Positions 53,701-64,000 of a DNA stretch of 64,000 nt are shown piece after piece. Origin of the DNA: Euglena gracilis (taxonomy: Eukaryota; Euglenida; Euglenophyceae; Euglenales); contig CP154954.1 of the NCBI GenBank assembly GCA_039621445.1, forward strand, positions 69,444,670-69,508,669. Reading direction: 5' to 3'. The notes below the pieces were generated by a model. The model ran no database searches. It was given only the letters and a program-made list of their open reading frames with translations, and had not been told where the DNA came from. The position numbers and the translations under genes are program-made. Position 1 is the first letter of the stretch. Each line of letters begins with the position of its first letter.

Positions 53701-56700
53701 TTGATATACCGCCACTTTACTGCAAACTTCCCGCTCCACTTGTCGTCCGCCCAGCAGTCCAGCTTCTGCTTGTAGTCCACTGAGGACATCATCAGCCACG
53801 GGGGACTCTCTTGGAAGGCTGGGGGGCACCTGCACCTGCACCTGCAGGGGGTCGCTGAAAAACCCCCAGGGAGTCCAGTTCAGAGGCTGGAAATTTTGGG
53901 CTGGAAAAAGGAAAAAAGGTACCAAAATCGAAAGGGCAAGAATGTCCCAAAAACTGCCAATTATGCAAAGAAAATGGATTCCATTGAGCCAAAGTTTGAG
54001 CTTGCCAGCCTCTTTTTGACCCATTTTGGCCCTCCAAAAGCAAAAAAAAAATGTTACTATCCAACCGCCCAAGTGCCTTTGGGAGGTTGGAAAACAATAA
54101 ACTAACAATTAAGAAAATAATAAAACTCATCTATGGGGGGGTAGAGAGATAGAGGGGGAGGGCGGGGCTGGAAAACCCGGGGGAGCACATGTATTCTTTA
54201 TGGTTGTCAAAAAAAGCCTTTGGGGGCACTCAGACTGAATTTGGAGAAGCACGGGGGGAGGAGGGGGTGGACAATTGCCAAAAAAAATAAAGCAAAACAA
54301 AAATGAGCTTTCGACAACACCAAAAAAAACCGAAACTCCTCAAAATCACGATTTAAAACCACTTTCAATATTTCTTTGTTTTTCGGCTAGCAAAAAGGTC
54401 TTGGCTCACTGGGTTAGCAGCACCCTCCTGGGGGGGGGGGGTACTGCTGTGATTGGGTTGCGCAAAAATCGGGGCTGGCCGCAACAGCCCTCCCCCTGTC
54501 TGCATATTCGCAAATCTGCAAACCTTGAAAGAAACCCATGCCCAGACACCAGCCCACTCCCCGAGGGGCCGTCTGAGCTGAAAAGCAACCTGCCACCCCC
54601 AGGGCAGAACGGGAAGGCCTGGTGGGGGGGGTTGACTCCCCACCCGGGAGGTGGGGGGGGGGGGGTTGAAGCCCCCACTCACCACCCTGGCTGTTTGGCT
54701 GATTCCCGCTCTGCCCTGGCTACCCCCCTCCGCGAGCCCTCAAGCTCAAGAGGGTCCCCGGCCTGCGCGCAGCCGCAGAACTGCCCGCTGGCGTTGACGG
54801 AGAAGAACAGGAGCACCGGGCCTTTGCCCTGCGCTGCCCGCCACCCCTGCGGCATGGGGCGGGCGACACGACCAGGTGGCAGTGTGTGTGGTGCTGTTGC
54901 TGGCGGTTGTGAGGCCATGTGGGTGTGGGATTTGTCGGGATTTGTTGGGATTTGTCAGGATTTGTTGGGATTTGTCGGGATTTGTAGGGATTTGTTGGGA
55001 TTTGTAGGGATTCATCAGGATTTGTCAGGATTTGTCGGGATTTGTTGGCAGGATATGTCGGGATTTGTCGGGATTTGTTGGGATTTGTTGGGATTTGTCG
55101 GGATTTGGCGGGACTTGTCGGGATTTGTCGGGATTTGTCGGCATTTGTCGGGATTTGTCGGGATTTGTTGGGATTTGTTGGGATTTGTAGGGATTCATCA
55201 GGATTTGTCAGGATTTGTCGGGATTTGTTGGCAGGATATGTCGGGATTTGTTGGCAGGATATGTCGGGATTTGTTGGCAGGATATGTCGGGATTTGTCGG
55301 GATTTGTTGGGATTTGTCAGGATATGTTGCTGGAGGTGCTTGGAGAGGATTTCACTGGCCCCCGTGGTCATGCCTGGGTGCCCTCAAACCCTCAACACGC
55401 CAGGTGACTGAGTGCAGGCACTGGAACGTGGCGGCAACATACAAATTTGGCCACTGTGATAAGAAATACGTTGCAAACAGGGATTTTTTTAAGTTTGGAC
55501 CCCCGGGGGGGGAGGGGGAGGGGTAGGGTGGGTGGGTCCGCCGGACCCCCTCCCCCCCCCCCCCCCGGGGGGGGCCCCCCCCAGAGGGGGGTGGGATATA
55601 CTTTTCGGCGCCGCAGGCGCCGAAAAATTCTATTTTTAGCACTTTTCGCGATTTTTCGGCCATTTTTTGTGGGTCCCCCGGACCCCCTCCCCCCCACCCC
55701 GGGGGGGGCCCAGGGGGGTGGGTGGGTGGGGGGGACCCCCCCCGGTCTTTAAAAAACCCCTGGTTGCAAATGATCAAACGCACAATGCAACACCAGATTC
55801 TTTACAGAGCCCACAATCACACACTTAACCACAAACAACACCGATGAGCCACAGGACAGGACGGACATTCAGCCTTGCAACGCACCAAATCAGGCAAAAT
55901 GGGCAAAATCGCCGGTGGAAATTGACAGTCTTCGAGGGTGAAAATTAACTTGCAAAAAGCATTATCATTTACTACAATGTGGACAAAATAATTTGAAGAT
56001 GTCATCCCTGGGAGATAGATGTGTGAGGAGGCTGCTCGTGACGGTGCAAGCGTCACCACTGTGAGCTCTGAGACATCAGCGCCCACAAAGACACGCACAC
56101 ACACAATCGCAGATACACAACCCCCCCCCCCCAAATGGACAACAATGGCCACAAAGATAGCAGCCAAATGGTATAAAAATGGTCTGAAATGCCGTACATC
56201 TGCTCATATCGACCCAAATTACCCCAATATTACCCCAAATCAGTCAAAATGGGCCCAAATTGGCATAAAATAACAAACCCAAACGGCCGAAACGGGCACA
56301 ATTTGAGACAAATGAGAAAAATGATTGCTCGCAAATCCAAAGGATGGGTTAGTTTCGTAAAATTATGCAAAAAAATGACAGCATCGCCCAGCATGGGAAC
56401 CCCACCTCTAATCTCCGAACATCCAGCATAGCCCAGCATCGTTCAGCATCTCCCAATATCGTCAGGGGGGGGGGTTCAAAAGCGAAAAGCAGACAAGCAC
56501 AACGCACAACACAACAACCACAAACACACACAGCACATACACACACAGACCAATGCACACAATGCACATACCTCCCCCCTCATGTCCAATGAACACCCTT
56601 GTCCAATGTACAGGGGGTGTCCGGACCGTCTAGATTGTCATCATATCACTTATATACTCAGTAAGTGCACCCCCATCCCCAATGACCCAACATAACACAA

Positions 56701-56898
56701 CACAACACAACAACACAACACAACACAATACAACACAACAAATACACATACATACACAGACAGAGATGCAGACAAACGCACCTGCTCCAGCCGCTTGTTG
56801 CCGTTCTCTGTGGAGGCCCACACTGAGTACTTGATCGACTTATGGATATCATCTTCAGAGTACGACTTGATGACGTAGAATCGCGCCCACTTCGGTGG
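50746..56898 (-). CDS. YTH-domain (YTHDF-type) N6-methyladenosine RNA reader
   Basis: Exons carrying the domain: 56898-56782, 54846-54724, 53807-53680, 53125-53015, 51606-51471, and 50832 (or 50814)-50746, where the stop TAG lies. The protein reads [20 protein letters not shown], then [18 protein letters not shown], then [18 protein letters not shown], then [20 protein letters not shown] and [14 protein letters not shown], the YTHDF pattern in order. YTHDF proteins bind m6A in mRNA in the cytoplasm and affect its decay or translation. All three cage tryptophans are present: in KYSVWAST, and both in CWADDKW. Phases agree across the joins. Oddities: about 18 extra residues between FCGCAQ and MMSSVDY if the GT donor at 54723 is used, and a GH insertion before FRHI. 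The C-terminal tail is basic and ends AKPKGKP. The first exon here could alternatively start at 56889. Confidence 0.88.
52276..52650. mobile_element. Family A TIR element in a YTH-gene intron
   Basis: Left CATACAATTGCTTACCGACC, right GCTTAAGCAATTGTCTGACC. Internal CCAGTCAGTCACT repeats, pairs of C tract followed by G tract, and the hairpin GGCGCCTTCGGCGCC match the copies at 7535 and 57722. Confidence 0.65.
52712..52843. mobile_element. Short family C relative
   Basis: TTAACCCCCCCCCCCGAATA at the left, with GAATAGAAGCCCCC units and a G-rich right side near TTCAGGGGGGAGTTA. The right boundary is approximate. Confidence 0.4.
54925..55332. repeat. 13-bp minisatellite (GGGATTTGTCGGGATTTGT type)
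   Basis: About 30 units of GGGATTTGTYG with occasional CAGGATATGT variants, organised in a higher-order block of roughly 190 bp that is seen twice. It lies in the YTH-gene intron upstream of the exon at 54846. Confidence 0.88.
55340..56780. other. YTH-gene intron without gene signal
   Basis: Holds a C-tract/G-tract hairpin block at 55497-55745 with the GGCGCCGCAGGCGCC core, an AT-rich part with CACCCAAATTACCCCAATAT-like sequence resembling the hAT interior at 19430-19470, and an ACAACACAACA tract at 56690-56740. No coding segment. Confidence 0.5.
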
Positions 56899-57044
56899 CT
56901 CGAACCGCGCGTTGATTTCCGCGAGGTGGGGCGGGGCCAGGGCAGCCGCGTAACAGCCCCACGGCACCGGACATCCAGATTAAGATAGCGATTCACTTTC
57001 ATTTACTTTTCATTTGCTCATTTCGGTTTGTTTTATATTCAGTG

Positions 57045-57446
57045 TGTATATGTGTGAGTGAGTGAGTGTATGTGTGTGTGTGTGTCTGCGTGTGTGTGTG
57101 TGTGTGTGTGTGTGCGTGAGTGTGTACACATGCATACATATATGCATGAATATATATATATATATATTATATATTATATGCATACATACATATATATTAT
57201 ATATACATACATATATGTATGCAGGTGTACACACGCACGCATACATACATACATATATATAATATATATATAATATATATATATATATTTATATGTATAT
57301 ATGTATATATTATACATAAATATATGATATATACATAAATATAATACATATATATATCATATATATAAAAATCATAAATCTGGAAATGAAAAAAAAATGA
57401 AAATCATAGATAAAATAAATGAAAATTAATATTAAAAATAAACTGA

Positions 57447-57510
<64 letters not shown>

Positions 57511-57545
57511 TGTGTATATGTGTATATGTGTGTGTGTATTCAGTT
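57045..57545. repeat. GT and AT microsatellite cluster with an inverted repeat
   Basis: GT runs at 57050-57120 and 57464-57530 and ATAT runs between. ATGAAAATCATAGATAAAATAAATGAAAAT-type sequence at about 57390-57430 is mirrored at about 57540-57600, forming a possible large hairpin. No gene. Confidence 0.8.
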
Positions 57546-57721
57546 TATTTTAATATCAATTTTCATTTATTTTATCTATGATTTTCATTTATTTCATTTC
57601 CAGATTTATGATTTTTTATTTTACACTCAAATATCCACCCCCAGGCTGCATTAGAAGGCCCCTGTGCCGGTGGGGGAGGGTCGGACTCCCCACAGGTTTT
57701 TTAGGACCTCCTGGGGGAGGG

Positions 57722-58030
57722 GTCCGGACCATGCCATTGCATTTCCAAAACCAGTCACCCACTTCCTACCCACCCCAGTGACCCCGCCCCCAGGGGTCGG
57801 TCACTTTGGCCACTCGGCAAAAACTTGTCCAAAATCAAAGGATCTTGCCAAAAGCCCCCAAAAAATTCGGTGCCTTCGGCGCCGGGTGGCCACTCTTGGC
57901 CAATCCTGTCTGACCCCATTCCCCAGAGGGGGGATCCGGAGTCAAAAACCAGTCATTCACTCCGAAGAAACCAGTCAGGCACCCCCCCCATGGGTGGGGT
58001 CGGACACACCTTATGCTATGGTCCAGACCG
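57722..58030. mobile_element. Family A TIR element between YTH-gene exons
   Basis: Left GTCCGGACCATGCCATTGCA, right TTATGCTATGGTCCAGACC. The interior shares AAAACCAGTCACCCA, TTTGGCCACTCGGC and GGTGCCTTCGGCGCC with the other family A copies. Confidence 0.6.
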
Positions 58031-58329
58031 ACCCACCCACCCACCCACCCACCCACGATGGGGGAGGAGGGAGCAGGGCACTATGGCACCGCGCAAAGGA
58101 AAGTTCCTTCGCGCGGAAGGCATTGAAGGAAATTGGCGGAAACAACGGAAAGCCTGGTGGGGAAGTCGGACCCCCAGGGTGGTCGACCCCGTCCACCAAC
58201 CACCCCTAGAGCAGTCCAGCAGGCAACTTTGGGGGGGCCAATGAATCGGGGGGGGGGGGGGGCATAGCACAGCAGTGCAGCTTAACGCGACCCAAAAAAA
58301 AAACGCATTCCCCCGGCGTCGCGACGTAC

Positions 58330-58508
58330 CAAGGGCGACGTTGGTGGGCAAAATGGCAAGCCATTCAGGGAAGCAGGAATCGGGGGGAGGGGGGGTGCAG
58401 GGGCGGTCCTGGGCGGCAGCCCGGCCGGCAGCGGGACAGGCTTCGCGTTGGCGGCGCTGGAGGCGTCAGGCGGCGGGAGGCGACGGAGGATTTGTCCCCC
58501 AGGATGGA
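58330..58508 (-). CDS. Probable upstream exon of the YTH-domain gene (proline-rich N-terminal region)
   Basis: An open segment with coding-like codon use runs from an ACATAG acceptor to a strong TTG|GTACGT donor. It reads GGQILRRLPPPDASSAANAK, then PVPLPAGLPPRTAPAPPLPP, then IPASLNGLPF, a low-complexity Pro/Ala-rich stretch typical of the disordered N-terminal part of YTHDF proteins. It ends in phase 0, which fits the next exon at 56898. It begins in phase 1, so at least one more upstream exon with the start codon must exist between here and the neighbouring gene's stop at 59251; I did not find it. Assignment to the YTH gene is inference from position, strand and phase. Confidence 0.5.
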
Positions 58509-58514
58509 CTATGT

Positions 58515-58560
58515 GACAGACATTCACTTAGTGTATTGCAAGGCCGCTGTCATACACTTT
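58515..58560. mobile_element. Solo left terminus related to the hAT-like inner element
   Basis: CAGACATTCACTTAGTGTA differs from the 20261 terminus by one base over 18 positions. No matching right end is seen downstream; a C-tract element begins at 58611. The terminus starts a few bases from the acceptor of the proline-rich exon at 58508. Confidence 0.6.
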
Positions 58561-58610
58561 TTTTTTGGCGATTCAGGTGTGATACAATTTTTTTCAAGTG
58601 GCGATTCATA

Positions 58611-59020
58611 CCCCCCCCTATGTCCAAATAACCGGTAACCTCTGTCCTCTGACCGGGGGGGGGGGTCGTTGGACATAGGGTAGTGACCAAAAGGGTGTCC
58701 TCTGACTGGGGGGTGGTCGTTGGACATGGGGTCAAAAGAAAGTTGGTGGGTACCCGGGTCCCTACCCACCCAAAAATGCCCAACTTTTCCCTTCTGGCGC
58801 TTTGCGCCGAAAATTTTGGGCAATTTTGACAAATTTTTGTCCAAAAAGTGTCAAAAGTGGCATTTTGGCCAAATTTTTGGCCAATTTTTGGGCAAAATTT
58901 TTCGTCCCGGCGCTTCATGCCGGGACCAAAAATTTGGTCAAACCTCCGAAAAGGTGTCCTCTGACCGGGGGGGGGGGTGGTCATTGGACATAGGGGGGTC
59001 GTTGGACATAGGGGGGGGGG
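58611..59020. mobile_element. C-tract/G-tract TIR element, family B, copy 2
   Basis: The ends are CCCCCCCCTATGTCCAA and its inverse TTGGACATAGGGGGGGG, flanked by TA on both sides, so a TA duplication of Tc1/mariner type is possible. The interior is almost identical to 27417-27823, including GGTACCCGGGTCCCTACCC and the hairpin core GGCGCTTTGCGCC. It has no coding capacity. Confidence 0.75.
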
Positions 59021-59250
59021 TATTGTGCGCAAAATGCACCATAATTTCTGTGCATGATGTGGAAAACCAACAAAATTGTACATCGTGAAACGTTGTTGGA
59101 CAAACCATATTTTTTTCGGTGATACCCATCAAGCACAAAACAATCTTGACAACAAACAATAAATGAGCATCTGATTTGTGTCTGTGATGGAGGATAATGT
59201 TGCCGAAACATGTTATAGCTCCAGTCACAGCCCCAACCTTCATTTCCACA

Positions 59251-60586
59251 CTAGTCACCCCTTTCCGCGGCGGTCACAGTCTGCTTCACCACCGGGATGA
59301 TGCCGAGGAGCAGGATGTGACATATGCCTGGTGTGGAGATCGTCCTCTCCCCTAGGTGTAAGGAAAGGAGAAAGGCCAGGGTATTCAGTGAGCGGGGAGG
59401 GTGGGGGGACGGTCTGGACCCCCCAACCACCAGGAGGGAGGTGGGTCAGACCCCCTCCTTCTGTGGCAAAAAAAAATTTGGCCTTGAAAGATATGCCCCC
59501 AAAAATCGCGTTTTTGCGCACTTTTCTTTTTTAATAATGGCCAAAAAATATAAGAAAAACGAAAAATCAAAACTTGGTATTGCTTCAAAAAAAAGCATTT
59601 GTTTGCAACTTTTTTTTGCTTAATACAAAAAAACTCACAGCATGGCCAGTCCAAAATAAGGGGGGGTAAATTTAAAGCATTTTCTTTCATCTCAGGTGTT
59701 TCGGCGATGATTAGAGTGGGCTTGCCAAACGAGACATTGTCTGGGACATCTGACCGGTGGAGAGTGCGAAAACGCAAGCAAACTTGGCTTTATGGCCTCT
59801 TATTGAACGCAGGGGTCGGTCATCGCCCAGCAGCTTTGAAACTCCCGGTGCTGTTCCTCCAACATCTGCATTCACTCCAACACCTGCACCCCCTCCAACA
59901 ATAACTGTAACCTGTAAATTGCATCCACCACAATACCTGCCTGCATCCACTCCAGCACTGGCATACTCCAATATCAATATCCTTTCATTCACTCCAATAC
60001 CCGCATCCACTCCAATACCCACATCCACTCTATTGCCTGCATCCACTCCATTACCTTACATTATTACCTCAATCCACTGCACTACCCGCATCCCTCCAGC
60101 TCCAACATCCACTCCATCCATTCCTACATCCACTCCATCTGTTCCAATACCTACGTCCAAAATCCCAGCATCCACTCCAATACCCACATCTACTCCACTT
60201 AGGCGGCACATGTCGCGCTTATGCTTTCTTCTTTGTCAATGCGGGCATGAAAATGACAGCACCTGGCTCCCAAAAAACCCCAAAATGCAAATAGCATGCG
60301 ATATGGTGCCCCAGGTGGAGGTGGAAAAAAGGACTTTACAGTGGGGGTGCTCAGAACAGGTGTCACCACAGCATATGGGGTACAGAACAACCAGTATGCG
60401 TGTTTGAAAACCTTTCAACGGCTGCCTCATCAGCATGGGATGTTGCTGGAACGATTTGGGGGGATGTGCGACAAAGCCTGAAATGACACCCTGCTCCAGG
60501 ACTTTGAGAGGAATTGGTGGTTGGCGTGTGCAAATGCGCGAATGGACGGACACACCAACCATTTGCTTACCTTTGAAAAAGGCCAT
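59251..60586 (-). CDS. Candidate small single-pass membrane protein, 68 aa, four coding exons
   Basis: Predicted exons: 60586-60571 (16 nt: MAFFK plus one base, between a polypyrimidine TTTCAG acceptor and a G|GTAAGC donor), 60477-60412, 59749-59726 (24 nt) and 59351-59251 with stop TAG. Phase 1 is kept at every join. The third exon would end at a GC donor (G|GCAAGC), the best-known non-GT donor type. The product reads FVAHPPKSFQQHPMLMRQPL, then VPDNVSFGERTISTP, then a hydrophobic helix GICHILLLGIIPVV and a short polar tail KQTVTAAERGD. I do not recognise it; size and topology suggest a small organelle or ER membrane subunit, which is inference. An intron of about 660 bp holds a tandem repeat. 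The very small exons make this model less certain than its neighbours. Confidence 0.5.
59860..60195. repeat. CATCCACTCCAATACC minisatellite
   Basis: About 18 imperfect 15-17-bp units containing CATCCACTCCA, in the predicted intron of the small membrane-protein gene. Confidence 0.85.
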
Positions 60587-61373
60587 GCGGGCTGAAATTG
60601 ATATGATTGAAAAATTGAACAAGTGGTTGGTTTGTGCAAATGTGAAAACTGTTTGTCTGGTCGCCAATAAACTGAAAGGCGTCATTTGACCCCCTCAGAC
60701 ATACCTTACAACACCTCCCCTTTGAGCACAACACCTCCACGTGCTGCTTTCCTCCTGATCGCATCTTTCTCTGATCTCGGAAGTACTCGTTGTTAAAGCT
60801 TCGAAATGAAAATGAACTTTGGTTGGTGTGCACAATTGCGAAAAACAAGCCAAAAGAATGGTTCATCCGGGCAACCAATTCAAAAGAGGGGGTCCAGCAC
60901 CACAGGAATACAAGAGAGGTAATACCACAATTTCAACACATTCATTTTCCAGCTCCAAACACAGTGACAAAGGAGGATCTTGGTTGGTTTTAAAGTGGTT
61001 GGTGTAGGCAAATGCGCACACCATCCATGGCGCAAATGCACATCATTGCTGTGGTGTGGGTGTCACAGAGTCTTAAACATCAGCAAGGCATCGAAGGATA
61101 GCTTGCCACTGAACTCAACTGGACAGTGGTGGCAATCCTCCTGTGCTCTGTATCCCCTTCATCAACCACCAGTGACAGGTTCCCCAGCCCCTGGGCACGT
61201 GGTCCCCCAGCCCATTCTCCCCCAGCGGGCAAGGAGGAATGCTGTGACCTGTCATGGGAATCCCAGCACTGCGACGCACTGTACAGGGGGAGAGGTGCAA
61301 GCGGGGCACGGAGAGGTTGAACGTTGTGGTGGGAGTGCTGGGGGGTAGGGGGAGTTGCGGGGGAAGGGGGAGT

Positions 61374-63245
<1,872 letters not shown>

Positions 63246-63424
63246 CTGCGGGGCAGGGGACAAGGCTGTATTTTTACCAACCCCGGCGGGGGGGGGGAGG
63301 GGGAGGGGGTCCGGAGTGCCTTGGGGCGCCTGCCCAGGCAGGCACTGCCCCGGGGGGGGGGTCAGATTTTGGCCTGCGCCTAGGCACATTCCTTTGAAAA
63401 AAATTTTTTTGGCTCCACTGTTCG

Positions 63425-63877
63425 ACACCTTTTCTGCAACTTACGTTAACTTGCGTTACAAGAACCTGAAACACCCGGGATGCGTCAGGCCACAGGCAAC
63501 GCAGTCCGGCAAAAACCCAGGACGCACACCGCTGGCAGCTCGGGCACACCCGGGGAAACAGCCGAAAGCAGCAACAAGGGCAGCAAAGGTCCTGTTCCTG
63601 TGCCGCTGTTTTGCGTTTTTTTTTACTCCTGGGGGGGAAGGTACTGGGGGTTTCGACGTGCGGAGCCCATTTCCGGACACCCCAAAAACACCATTTTTTG
63701 CCAATGTCCCGGGGGTCACACTGCCAAAAACAGACTTTTGCTCATTTTTTTGCACTCTCTTGTCACCTTGTTTTCAAACCCCCCTGATCTTCACAGCCGA
63801 AATCAAAAAAGTCGGAGATTTGCGCAAGTGCGCAAACCAACACAAAAAAGCTTAAGTGCGAATCCGGCCGCCTAAGC
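63425..63877. mobile_element. Right-end fragment of the GCGC-palindrome element
   Basis: Matches 38340-38758: both contain CACACCGCTGGCAGCTCGG, a CCGGGGG tract, AACACCATTTTT and the terminal AAGCTTAAGTGC...CGGCCGCCTAAG. A diverged possible left terminus (CTTAGGCGGCACATGTCGCG) is at 60196, but no flanking duplication joins the two. This fragment may be a solo end upstream of the exposed dehydrogenase exons. Confidence 0.65.
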
Positions 63878-64000
63878 CCCTGCGCCTTCGGCGCCGGGGT
63901 GTGCTAAGGCACTTTTGACCGTGCACCCCCCGGGGGGGTCGGATTGGGAATGCCTTTGGAGTGCCTGCCCAGGCAGCCCCCCCCCCCCCAGGGTGGGGTC

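Noticed and set aside
54275-55411. 378-codon open frame on the plus strand
   Set aside because: Its second half is the translation of a 13-bp minisatellite, and it overlaps the minus-strand YTH exon at 54846-54724 that has clear family motifs.

Overview
This window reads as nuclear DNA of an intron-rich eukaryote, most likely a protist or microalga. No prokaryotic gene layout is visible, and the species cannot be named from the sequence. Coding pieces are short (16-250 bp), GC-rich at third codon positions, bounded by GT-AG (once GC-AG) splice sites, and lie almost entirely on the minus strand. Introns and intergenic DNA are packed with microsatellites, poly-G/poly-C tracts, palindromes and terminal-inverted-repeat (TIR) elements. 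Most long open frames are translations of these repeats, not genes.

Layout, read along the minus strand from right to left. (1) 63245-61374: last three exons of an NAD-type glycerol-3-phosphate dehydrogenase whose 5' part lies beyond the window. (2) 60586-59251: a four-exon candidate gene for a 68-residue protein with one membrane segment. (3) 58508-50746: a YTHDF-type m6A-reader gene with a complete aromatic cage. (4) 47252-7157: one very large gene that I spliced by hand into 45 exons, about 1,530 residues. It carries a dynamin-like GTPase core (G1 in exon 5, switch I in exon 7, DxxG in exon 8, a degenerate G4 in exon 10), a long helical middle, an unrecognised second half and a hydrophobic segment near the C-terminus. 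Splice phases agree at nearly every junction; the exceptions are exons 4-7. (5) Left end, below 2.7 kb: a few coding-like minus-strand segments, including a two-helix membrane segment, that could not be assembled.

Mobile DNA is the second theme. The intron between exons 26 and 27 of the large gene holds two nested hAT-like elements, each with perfect 8-bp target-site duplications. The intron between exons 10 and 11 holds a 2.98-kb TIR element full of GCGC palindromes, with diverged relatives at 47.5-50.0 and 63.4-63.9 kb. Several small families have ends made of C tracts on one side and G tracts on the other; they recur in introns and often abut splice sites. No transposase was recognised.

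All exon boundaries are manual predictions from the sequence. They rest on splice consensus, phase agreement, codon bias and, for the YTHDF and dehydrogenase genes, family motifs. No transcript or database evidence was available.
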